DNA of 5,117 nucleotides, from contig JAHEEY010000355.1 of NCBI GenBank assembly GCA_024640485.1, positions 1-5,117 of the forward strand, read 5' to 3'. Position 1 is the first letter of the stretch. Every line of letters starts with the position of its first letter. Of this stretch, positions 1-5,117 are shown in pieces. Source of the DNA: Chloroflexota bacterium (lineage in GTDB: Bacteria > Chloroflexota > Anaerolineae > Promineifilales > Promineifilaceae). The translations under genes and the position numbers were made by a program. Under the pieces are notes generated by a model. It saw only the letters and a list, made by a program, of their open reading frames with translations, had not been told where the DNA came from and did not search any database.

Positions 1-838
1 CGTTGAAGCTGACGAACTTGACCAGCGGCTTCAGCCCCAGGGACTCGGCCATTTTCCGCTCCATCACGATCACCGCCGCCGCTCCGTCGCTCAAAGGAGA
101 CGAGTTGCCCGCGGTCACCGAGCCGCCCAGCTTGAAGACCGGGCGCAGTTTGGCCAACCCTGCTAAGGTGCTGTCTGCTCGGATATGTTCATCCTTGTCC
201 AGGATCACGGTCCGCTTCACCGGGCCGTCGGGACCGGCTTCGACTTCTTCGATCTCGATGGGCAGAATTTCGTCCTTGAAGAGCTCTTTCTCGTACGCCG
301 CTGCCGCCCGCATGTGGCTGCGCAGGGCAAAGGTGTCCTGGTCTTCCCGGCTGACGCCGTACTCCTGGGCCACCTGCTCGGCGGTGTAGCCCATGCCCAT
401 GTAGACTTCGGGCAGGTTCTCGACTAAGTATTGATTGGGGCTGATCCGGAAGCCGGTCATGGGTACCTGACTCATGCTCTCCGCGCCGCCGGCGATGATG
501 CAGTCGGCGCCGTTGGCGATGATCCGTTCTGCCGCCAGGGCGATGGTCTGCAGGCCGCTGGAACAGAACCGGTTGACGGTCATCCCGGGCACTTCTACCG
601 GCAGCCCCGCCCGCAGGGCGATGGAGCGGGCGAAGTTGAGCCCCTGCGATCCTTCAGGCATGGCGCAGCCGATGATCACATCGTCCACGGTTTTGGGGTC
701 CAATCCCTCCGCCTGCTTCATCACTTCGGCCACCACCGCCGCCGCCATGTCGTCACTGCGCCAGTTTCGGGTCACACCCTTCTTCGATTTTCCCACAGCC
801 GTTCTTGAAATGGCTACGATTACTGCTTCTCGTGTCAT
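1..838 (-). CDS. fadA: Thiolase (acetyl-CoA C-acyltransferase), 3' end cut by window
   Basis: This gene encodes a thiolase that cleaves 3-ketoacyl-CoA with CoA to release acetyl-CoA, the last step of a beta-oxidation cycle in the cytoplasm. I translated it from ATG 838 through 279 codons without a stop or frameshift. The start reads MTREAVIVAISRTAVGK, typical of the family. NRFCSSGLQ puts the acylated catalytic cysteine at Cys92, and TAGNSSPLSDGAAA (residues 242-255) is the conserved thiolase loop. Family members are about 390 residues, so roughly 110 C-terminal residues, including the catalytic His and second Cys, lie left of base 1. An AGGAG Shine-Dalgarno sits 9 nt before the ATG. It starts 16 nt after the fadN stop, so the two are almost certainly co-transcribed and their products act in sequence. 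A biosynthetic acetoacetyl-CoA thiolase is a weaker alternative; the FadN partner favours the degradative role. The symbol follows the Bacillus fadNAE naming. Confidence 0.93.
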   Translation of the reverse strand, partial: MTREAVIVAISRTAVGKSKKGVTRNWRSDDMAAAVVAEVMKQAEGLDPKTVDDVIIGCAMPEGSQGLNFARSIALRAGLPVEVPGMTVNRFCSSGLQTIALAAERIIANGADCIIAGGAESMSQVPMTGFRISPNQYLVENLPEVYMGMGYTAEQVAQEYGVSREDQDTFALRSHMRAAAAYEKELFKDEILPIEIEEVEAGPDGPVKRTVILDKDEHIRADSTLAGLAKLRPVFKLGGSVTAGNSSPLSDGAAAVIVMERKMAESLGLKPLVKFVSFN

Positions 839-854
839 GAGAGTTCTCCTAAAC

Positions 855-3239
855 CTAGTTACGCAGCGGCTTGCCCGTCTGCAGCATATGCATGATCCGA
901 TCCCGGCTCTTCTCTTCGCCCACCAACGACTTGAACGCCTCTCGCTCCAGATCGAGGATGTACCAGGGGTCTACCCAGGTAGGGGCGCTGAGGTCGCCGC
1001 CGCACAGGACGGTGGCCAGCTTGTTGCCGATGAGCTGGTCGTGCTCGCTGGCATAGCCGCCCCAGACAAAGCTCTGCAGACCCAGCTTCAAAGCCGACAG
1101 CACATCCCGTCCGGCAGCGTACACCTTTTCGATTTCCGGCGGGCGTGTCCCGGCAGCCACCAGCTGCAGCGCTTTCTTCTTGGCGGTGGACAGCCGGTGT
1201 TCGCTGTTCATCACGATGGTATCGGTGTCGGTCAAATAACCGTAGGTGCGGTTTTCCCAGGCGCTGGTGCCCACCTGTGCCGTGGCGATCTGCTGGAACA
1301 CCTCCTGCATGATCGGCAGGACGTCACTGTTGGCGGTCCGCATCACCGGGTTCACCCGCCGGCGGAGCACCTCTTTACAGCCGCCCCCAGCCGGAATCAA
1401 GCCGACGCCGACTTCCACCAGTCCCATGTAGGTCTCGTGATCGGCGACCGCGGTCCAGCCGGCCATGGTCATCTCCACGCCGCCGCCCAGCACCCGCTGG
1501 TGCGGCGCGGTGACCACCGGTTTGGGGGCGTGACGCAGCCGGAAGGTGACATCCTGCAGCGCCCAGATGGTTTGATCGATGATATCCCACATCCCTTGAG
1601 CGGCAGCGATGCCTATCGCGGCGATATTGGCGCCGACGCAGAAATCCTTGCCGTTGTTGCCCACCACCATGGCGTCGAAATCACTGTTGAGCCGCTCCAG
1701 CCCCTTGTTGGCCATTTCCACCATTTCGCCGTCGATGGCGTTCATCTTGGAATGGTACTCCAGCAGCAGCACCCCGTCGCCCATGTCGACCAGGCTGGCG
1801 CTGTCGTTGCGGTCCACTTCTTTGCCGTCCGCCTTCAAGTCGGCGATCCAGATGATATTCTTGTCGATGGGCCGCTTCTTGAATCCCTTGGTCTCGAAGT
1901 CGTAGTAGCTGCCGTCTTTATAGAAGCTGTCATGTCCTGCCGCCAGCATCTCTTTGACCCAGCCGGCGACCTCCAGCCCTGCCGCTTCCATCTTCTCCGC
2001 CGTCTCGGCCACGCCCAGCATGTCCCAGACCTCGAATGGGCCGGCCTCCATGGCGAAGCCCCAGCGGTTGGCGTCATCGACGTCGGCCAGGCTGTAGGCG
2101 ATTTCGGGGGCCACATAGGCGGCGTAGACCAGGTTGAAATACATGGTGTCGCGGACAAAGGTGGCGGCGCGGTCATCGTAGGCCAGCAGGTCACGGAGAC
2201 GCTGGCCCAAATCTTTGGTTCCCCGCACCGCGCCTACGGAATCGAAGCGCACCTTGGATGGGGGCTGGTATTCCATGGTCTCGAAATTGAGCACCCAGAA
2301 CTCCCGCTTGCCGTCGACCATGGTCTTACGGTAGAAGCCCTGACCGGTCTTATTGCCCAGCCATTTATTTTCCAGCATCTGCCGGGCGACGGCCCCGCTG
2401 CGTTCGCCGTTCAGTATCTCCCGGTACTTGTCGTGGGCGATAGCCGGGTACAGGTTGCTGTTGACATGGTGCATCACGTCCAGCCCCACCAGGTCGGTCA
2501 GCCGGTAGCTGCCGGTGGACGGGTTGCCGATCAGGGGGCCGGTGAGGGCGTCCACTTCCTCGACAGTATAGCCGTGCTCCATGGCATACTCACTGCGGTA
2601 GGAGCCGGCGACAGCGATGAACCGGTTGGCGATGAAGTTCGGTGTGTCCTTGCAGACCACCACACCTTTGCCCAGGACATCCCGGCCGAAGGATACCATG
2701 AATTCCAGGACCTCAGGGGCGGTGTCTGGGGTGGGGATGATTTCTAACAGTTTGAGGTAGCGGGGCGGATTGAAGAAATGGGTGCCCAGGAAATGGGCCC
2801 GGAATTCATCGCTGCGCCCGGCGGCGATGCTGTGAATGGGAATGCCGGAGGTGTTGGAGCTGATGATACTGCCCGGCTTGCGCACCGCTTCGATCCGTTC
2901 CATCAAAGCTTGTTTAGGGGCCAACTGTTCAATGATCACCTCAATGATCCAGTCGCAATCGGCCAGCTTGTCGAAGTCGTCTTCGATGTTGCCGATGGTG
3001 ATCAAGCCGCCCCGATCAGCCCGGGCCAAATTAGCCGGGCGCGCTTTGGCCATGCGATCATACAGCGTCTGCACGATCCGGTTCCGGGCGGCGGGATCAT
3101 TATTCTCTTCCGCGGTCAAATTCGGGGGGACAATATCTAACAAGACAACAGGAATACCGATATTGGCCAGGTGCGCGGCAATACCTCCCCCCATTGTCCC
3201 TGCGCCAATAATGGCAACTTTGTCAATCTGGACTCTCAT
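855..3239 (-). CDS. fadN: Bifunctional 3-hydroxyacyl-CoA dehydrogenase / enoyl-CoA hydratase, FadN type
   Basis: This 794-residue cytoplasmic enzyme hydrates trans-2-enoyl-CoA and then oxidises L-3-hydroxyacyl-CoA with NAD, the two middle steps of fatty acid beta-oxidation. The N-terminal part (about 1-205) is a Rossmann NAD domain with GAGTMG at 12-17 and Asp35 ending the second strand, which suggests NAD rather than NADP. Catalytic dehydrogenase residues are visible: Ser128 in SSNTS, His154 in HFFNP, Glu166 and Asn205. The helical dehydrogenase C-domains follow to about 430. A crotonase domain occupies about 475-680, with oxyanion-hole motif FCVGANI (533-539) and the catalytic Glu pair Glu589 (GGGVE) and Glu609 (LVEVG), 20 apart as in classical hydratases. 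Dehydrogenase-first order and length match Bacillus FadN (YusL), not FadB/FadJ, where the hydratase comes first. ATG 3239 has AGGAG 9 nt upstream and the Rossmann strand starts at once, so the start is secure. The stop is TAG. All key residues are intact. Confidence 0.95.
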   Translation of the reverse strand: MRVQIDKVAIIGAGTMGGGIAAHLANIGIPVVLLDIVPPNLTAEENNDPAARNRIVQTLYDRMAKARPANLARADRGGLITIGNIEDDFDKLADCDWIIEVIIEQLAPKQALMERIEAVRKPGSIISSNTSGIPIHSIAAGRSDEFRAHFLGTHFFNPPRYLKLLEIIPTPDTAPEVLEFMVSFGRDVLGKGVVVCKDTPNFIANRFIAVAGSYRSEYAMEHGYTVEEVDALTGPLIGNPSTGSYRLTDLVGLDVMHHVNSNLYPAIAHDKYREILNGERSGAVARQMLENKWLGNKTGQGFYRKTMVDGKREFWVLNFETMEYQPPSKVRFDSVGAVRGTKDLGQRLRDLLAYDDRAATFVRDTMYFNLVYAAYVAPEIAYSLADVDDANRWGFAMEAGPFEVWDMLGVAETAEKMEAAGLEVAGWVKEMLAAGHDSFYKDGSYYDFETKGFKKRPIDKNIIWIADLKADGKEVDRNDSASLVDMGDGVLLLEYHSKMNAIDGEMVEMANKGLERLNSDFDAMVVGNNGKDFCVGANIAAIGIAAAQGMWDIIDQTIWALQDVTFRLRHAPKPVVTAPHQRVLGGGVEMTMAGWTAVADHETYMGLVEVGVGLIPAGGGCKEVLRRRVNPVMRTANSDVLPIMQEVFQQIATAQVGTSAWENRTYGYLTDTDTIVMNSEHRLSTAKKKALQLVAAGTRPPEIEKVYAAGRDVLSALKLGLQSFVWGGYASEHDQLIGNKLATVLCGGDLSAPTWVDPWYILDLEREAFKSLVGEEKSRDRIMHMLQTGKPLRN

Positions 3240-3258
3240 AGGTGAATTCTCCTAGAAA

Positions 3259-3288
3259 ATTGTGGGAAACAACCCGTTAAATTGTCAG
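3259..3288 (-). promoter_or_regulatory. Possible fadN promoter (CTGACA, 18-nt spacer, CACAAT)
   Basis: On the minus strand, CTGACA (3288-3283, five of six matches to TTGACA) is followed after 18 nt by CACAAT (3264-3259, four of six matches to TATAAT). The segment is AT-rich relative to its surroundings. The weak point is that transcription would begin near 3252, inside the AGGAG Shine-Dalgarno of fadN (3253-3249), leaving an unusually short leader. The true start may differ by a few bases or the promoter may lie further upstream. Confidence 0.35.
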
Positions 3289-3295
3289 TAGATAG

Positions 3296-3305
3296 GTCGA
3301 TCGAC
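3296..3305. promoter_or_regulatory. Perfect palindrome GTCGATCGAC, candidate operator upstream of fadN
   Basis: GTCGATCGAC is a perfect 10-bp inverted repeat centred at 3300.5. It begins 7 nt upstream of the candidate fadN -35 box, a common position for a repressor or activator site. Beyond the core the symmetry is only partial: one step out does not match, but the AT pairs at 3292-3293 and 3308-3309 do. Fatty acid catabolic operons are usually repressed by acyl-CoA-responsive TetR or GntR regulators, but the sequence does not resemble the Bacillus FadR site that I remember, so the regulator is unknown. A chance palindrome is possible. Confidence 0.35.
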
Positions 3306-3376
3306 AGATGACACTACGAGCCAGGCGACGATGCCCTTCTTTGCGCTCCCCTAGCTCCGACTCACGATAAATTGTA

Positions 3377-4759
3377 TCACATTCCCGGCCAGCGCCGGAC
3401 AATTGCGTCGCTCATGCGCGCGATGCGGACCATTTCTTTGACATCATGTACCCGGACGATGTCGGCGCCGCGGTCGATGCCCAGGGCCACGGTGGCGGCA
3501 GTCCCTTCCATCCGCTGGTCCGGCGGCAGGTCCAGGGTGTAGCCGATGAACGATTTGCGGGAGCTGCCCAGCAGGATCGGGAAGCCCATCGCCTTGAACT
3601 GATCCAGCTGGTCAATCAGCTGCAGGTTCTGGGCCACCGTCTTGCCGAAGCCGACACCAGGATCGATGATGATTTGACTGCGCTCAATGCCGGCGGCATC
3701 GGCCAGCTCGATGCTCTGGCCCAGTTCCGCGATGATGTCGGCGATCAGGTCATCGTATTCGATGCCCACGTACCTACCCCCCAGATGGTCCTGCTGACTC
3801 ACATTCTTGGGCTTGCTGCGGTTGTGCATGATGATCACCGGGCAGCGCCATTGGGCCACCAGCGGCGCCAGGCCGGTATCCATCCGCAGCCCCCAGACAT
3901 CGTTGACCCAATCGGCGCCGGCATCCAGACAGGCGGCGGCTACCGATGCCCGGTAAGTGTCGATGGAAATGGGCACGGAGACCGCCTGCCGTACGGCGGC
4001 GACCACCGGCAGCACCCGGGCCAGTTCTTCGGCCGCCGAGACCGGCAGGCTGCCCGGACGGGTGCTTTCGCCGCCGATGTCGACGATGTCAGCCCCTTCA
4101 GCTACAAAGCGCACCGCCTGGGCCACAGCCGCCTCGGCCACCGCTTCGTCGGTCAGAATCCCATCGCCAGAGAAGCTGTCCGGGGTGGCGTTGACAATTC
4201 CCATCACATAGGTACGTCTGCCCCATTCCAAGGGCTGCTTGTTCAAGAAATCTCTCCTGGCCGCGGCGAATCTGGGGTCAAGCTCGCCGACTTGATGCAC
4301 ATCGTCATGGGGTATGGCTGCCAGCATCTGCCTCACACTGAGCCCGCTCTCCGGATGGATATTTCCTGGGGACAGGTCAGCCAGCGGCGCCAACACGAAG
4401 CCCCGGCTGGCCATCTCCAGGTGGGGAATATCGAGGTTCTCCCCGTGCAGGCAGAGATTATCCATCAGTAAGATGTCAATATCGATGAGCCGCGGGCCCC
4501 ACCGCACCGCCGGCTGGCGTCCCATCTCAACTTCCAACCCTTTGATCGCGGAAAGCAGCTGCCCCGGCGCCAGTTCGCTACTGCCGGCGGCGCAGATGTT
4601 GAGGAACTGCGGCTGCTCCTCCAGACCCCAGGGGTCGGTCTCATAAACGGGCGAGACCGCCGCGATTTCGGCAAACGCTCCCAGACCCTCTATCGCCCGC
4701 AGCAGATTGAGCCGCCGGTCACCCAAATTGCTGCCCAGGCCCAGAAAAAACTCACTCAT
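3377..4759 (-). CDS. folKP: Fused HPPK-DHPS: 6-hydroxymethyldihydropterin pyrophosphokinase / dihydropteroate synthase
   Basis: One 460-residue cytoplasmic protein carries two consecutive folate synthesis steps: pyrophosphorylation of 6-hydroxymethyl-7,8-dihydropterin by ATP, then condensation with p-aminobenzoate to 7,8-dihydropteroate, the step blocked by sulfonamides. HPPK spans about 1-155: FLGLGSNLGDR at the start, then WGPRLIDIDILL (87-98) with the metal-binding aspartates Asp93 and Asp95, and IPH at 111-113. After a linker, DHPS spans about 182-460: GIVNATPDSFS (187-197), DIGGESTRPG (227-236), SIDT (265-268), ND (286-287), MHN (311-313), DPGVGFGK (366-373), GSSRKS (398-403) and RVHD (436-439). 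All canonical motifs are intact. The MHN loop is longer than in E. coli. I chose ATG 4759, not the in-frame ATG 4858, because HPPK homologues begin here and the promoter lies over the upstream ATG. The chosen start has no good Shine-Dalgarno close by. FolK-FolP fusions are known in Chlamydia, Francisella and plants. Confidence 0.95.
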   Translation of the reverse strand: MSEFFLGLGSNLGDRRLNLLRAIEGLGAFAEIAAVSPVYETDPWGLEEQPQFLNICAAGSSELAPGQLLSAIKGLEVEMGRQPAVRWGPRLIDIDILLMDNLCLHGENLDIPHLEMASRGFVLAPLADLSPGNIHPESGLSVRQMLAAIPHDDVHQVGELDPRFAAARRDFLNKQPLEWGRRTYVMGIVNATPDSFSGDGILTDEAVAEAAVAQAVRFVAEGADIVDIGGESTRPGSLPVSAAEELARVLPVVAAVRQAVSVPISIDTYRASVAAACLDAGADWVNDVWGLRMDTGLAPLVAQWRCPVIIMHNRSKPKNVSQQDHLGGRYVGIEYDDLIADIIAELGQSIELADAAGIERSQIIIDPGVGFGKTVAQNLQLIDQLDQFKAMGFPILLGSSRKSFIGYTLDLPPDQRMEGTAATVALGIDRGADIVRVHDVKEMVRIARMSDAIVRRWPGM

Positions 4760-4851
4760 ATCACATCGCTTTAAGAGATGGAAAACAGATGACCCCCCGA
4801 AGTTCCGGGGGCCGTCCTCCTTGGTTTGACAGAGCCAATTGGACCCTGCCG
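4760..4851 (-). promoter_or_regulatory. Predicted 5' leader of folKP (about 92 nt)
   Basis: If transcription starts about 7 nt after the TATAAA box, near 4851, folKP carries an untranslated leader of about 92 nt. In transcript order it holds the palindrome CCAATTGG (4843-4836), a consensus AGGAGG (4821-4816) with no start codon at a usable distance, a GC-rich hairpin (4816-4791), a pyrimidine-rich stretch and a minimal ATGTGA (4766-4761) one base before the start codon. I cannot match it to the tetrahydrofolate riboswitch or any other leader I know. The arrangement suggests, but does not prove, control of folKP by attenuation or of its translation. Confidence 0.45.
4791..4816 (-). promoter_or_regulatory. 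GC-rich stem-loop in the folKP leader
   Basis: CCCCCG (4811-4806 on the minus strand) pairs with CGGGGG (4799-4794) across a six-base GAACTT loop. The stem extends by GAC/GTC (4816-4814 with 4793-4791) past a two-base bulge. The 5' foot shares its first G with the orphan AGGAGG, so folding would partly mask that ribosome site. The transcript continues ATCTGTTTTCC, which is T-rich but not a clean T-run, so this is at most a weak attenuator or terminator. It could equally stabilise the 5' end. Confidence 0.5.
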
Positions 4852-4857
4852 CAGGCA

Positions 4858-4886
4858 TTTATAGCACGCGGCTGAAACGGCGTCAA
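4858..4886 (-). promoter_or_regulatory. Sigma70-type promoter of folKP
   Basis: On the minus strand, TTGACG (4886-4881, five of six matches) is followed after exactly 17 nt by TATAAA (4863-4858, five of six), preceded by TGC, giving an extended -10. Predicted transcription starts near 4851. The last A of the -10 is the A of the in-frame ATG at 4858, so an mRNA made here cannot use that ATG. This is the main reason for placing the folKP start at 4759. Confidence 0.75.
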
Positions 4887-4905
4887 TCGAGCCGGAGGGG
4901 CTGGA

Positions 4906-4986
4906 ATGGCGCTGATTTTTCCCTTGGCGTCGGGGCGGGCGGTCGCCCGCTGGATAAGGACCTCACCCTGCAGTACAATCCGCTGA
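4906..4986 (+). CDS. Possible 26-residue upstream ORF overlapping the next start (TGATG)
   Basis: ATG 4906 is preceded by GGAGGGG (4894-4900) at a 5-nt spacing, a better ribosome site than that of any neighbour here except fadN and the thiolase. It runs 26 codons (MALIFPLASGRAV, then ARWIRTSPCSTIR) to TGA at 4984-4986, which overlaps ATG 4986 as TGATG, the classic arrangement for translational coupling. The peptide matches no family I know and shows no membrane segment. It could be a leader peptide, or a chance ORF in GC-rich DNA. It only matters if a promoter lies upstream of 4894, and I find no convincing plus-strand one. It conflicts with the leaderless reading of the downstream gene. Confidence 0.3.
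   Translation: MALIFPLASGRAVARWIRTSPCSTIR
4935..4950. repeat. GC-rich inverted repeat, 7-bp arms
   Basis: GCGGGCG (4935-4941) and CGCCCGC (4944-4950) are perfectly complementary around a two-base GT centre. As a hairpin it would form six pairs with a four-base loop. No T-run follows on either strand, so it is not an intrinsic terminator. It abuts the candidate -35 of the plus-strand gene, a plausible operator position. In such GC-rich DNA chance is possible. Confidence 0.35.
4951..4979 (+). promoter_or_regulatory. Candidate leaderless promoter for the plus-strand exported protein
   Basis: TACAAT (4974-4979) matches the -10 consensus at five of six bases. A weak TGGATA (4951-4956, four of six) lies 17 nt upstream. 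If the last T is -7, +1 is 4986, exactly the A of the ATG. This is the geometry of leaderless genes in Actinobacteria, Deinococcus and related groups. No Shine-Dalgarno lies within 20 nt of that ATG, which agrees. Confidence 0.5.
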
Positions 4987-5117
4987 TGAGACTCCGGCTG
5001 GCACTATTTCTGGTTGTGGCGACATGGCTGCTGACATCACCCGGAAGGCGGGCGGCGGCGCAGGAAGGCGGCCCGCAGGCGGTGGCGATCTTGCCTGGCG
5101 ACAGCTGGGTATCGTTG
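4986..5117 (+). CDS. Exported protein, N-terminal fragment, possibly LysM-containing
   Basis: Only the first 44 codons are in the window, with no stop before the edge. The start MRLRLALFLVVATWLL is a textbook signal peptide: two arginines, a hydrophobic core (about residues 5-17), then a likely signal peptidase I site after Ala-Ala-Ala (23-25), before Gln26. The protein should therefore act outside the cytoplasmic membrane. The mature part reads AVAILPGDSWVSL; PGDSWVSL resembles the opening of a LysM module (usually PGDTLWSIA), which would point to a peptidoglycan-binding protein or cell wall hydrolase. With so little sequence this is a guess. The gene is divergent from folKP. The start is supported by the signal peptide and by the TACAAT box 6 nt upstream; an alternative is translational coupling to the 26-codon ORF through TGATG. 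Confidence 0.65.
   Translation, partial: MRLRLALFLVVATWLLTSPGRRAAAQEGGPQAVAILPGDSWVSL

Larger units (their letters stand above)
3240..3376. other. Intergenic region between folKP stop and fadN start
   Basis: This 137-nt gap separates the folKP stop from the fadN start, both on the minus strand. I see no small gene and no convincing intrinsic terminator: there is no GC-rich stem followed by a T-run after the folKP stop. It contains a perfect 10-bp palindrome (3296-3305) and a possible fadN promoter. Base composition is more AT-rich close to fadN (3240-3295) than in the flanking genes, which fits a regulatory segment. The gap is much longer than the 16 nt between fadN and the thiolase, so fadN probably has its own promoter, although read-through from folKP cannot be excluded. 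Confidence 0.7.
4860..4985. other. Divergent intergenic region between folKP and the plus-strand exported protein
   Basis: This region drives transcription in both directions. Towards folKP it holds the strong TTGACG/TATAAA promoter. Towards the plus-strand gene it holds a TACAAT box ending 6 nt before the ATG, a GC-rich inverted repeat (4935-4950) and a short ORF with its own Shine-Dalgarno (4906-4986). No RNA gene is recognisable. Confidence 0.7.

Noticed and set aside
474..2747. 757-codon plus-strand open frame across the thiolase and fadN genes
   Set aside because: It is antisense to two genes with complete catalytic motifs, its translation is rich in His, Gly and Val without recognisable domains, and long antisense frames are expected from G/C-biased third positions.
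3331..3354. Seven-codon plus-strand ORF in the folKP-fadN gap
   Set aside because: It is too short, with no Shine-Dalgarno and no gene after it on that strand.
3307..3376. Intrinsic terminator after folKP
   Set aside because: Only short imperfect pairings are visible (around GGGCATCG/CGTCGCC) and no T-run follows.
3446..4471. 341-codon plus-strand open frame opposite folKP
   Set aside because: It is antisense to the DHPS and HPPK motifs, has no recognisable domain or clear ribosome site, and is explained by codon bias of folKP.
4826..4831. Perfect TTGACA on the plus strand
   Set aside because: No acceptable -10 lies 15-19 nt downstream; the first TATA-like bases are about 26 nt away and belong to the minus-strand promoter.
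4760..4858. 33-residue N-terminal extension of FolKP
   Set aside because: The promoter overlaps the upstream ATG, the extension shows no HPPK similarity, and no Shine-Dalgarno precedes it.

Overview
This is a high-GC bacterial window, all of it chromosomal housekeeping and metabolic sequence. I see no mobile element, CRISPR array, tRNA or rRNA. Three genes lie head to tail on the minus strand, and a fourth starts on the plus strand at the right edge. The organism is most likely a high-GC, non-proteobacterial environmental bacterium. I lean towards Chloroflexota, from the FadN-type beta-oxidation enzyme, the fused FolK-FolP with an extended DHPS loop after MHNRSKPKN, and the apparent leaderless promoter. 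This is inference from remembered family patterns, not a proven assignment.

Layout, right to left on the minus strand: (1) folKP (4759 to 3377) encodes a single-chain HPPK-DHPS that performs two consecutive steps of folate synthesis. A good sigma70-type promoter (TTGACG, 17-nt spacer, TATAAA preceded by TGC) at 4886-4858 places the transcript start downstream of the longest possible ATG (4858), so the ATG at 4759 is preferred. The resulting leader of about 92 nt holds a GC-rich hairpin and an orphan AGGAGG. (2) After a 137-nt gap holding a perfect 10-bp palindrome and a possible promoter comes fadN (3239 to 855), a 794-aa fusion of 3-hydroxyacyl-CoA dehydrogenase and enoyl-CoA hydratase. (3) Sixteen bases further on, a thiolase (fadA-like, 838 to beyond base 1) begins, cut by the window edge after 279 residues. 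FadN and the thiolase together give hydration, NAD-dependent oxidation and thiolysis of fatty acyl-CoA; an acyl-CoA dehydrogenase (fadE) could follow outside the window, as in Bacillus fadNAE.

On the plus strand, a secreted or lipid-anchored protein starts at 4986 and is cut after 44 residues. It has a clear signal peptide followed by a short LysM-like motif. Its start can be read two ways: leaderless transcription from a TACAAT box ending 6 nt before the ATG, or coupling to a 26-codon upstream ORF with its own Shine-Dalgarno whose TGA overlaps the ATG (TGATG). The divergent intergenic region thus holds the most unexplained structure in the window. No exotic or clearly new system is visible; the best leads are the two leader architectures flanking that region and the palindrome before fadN.
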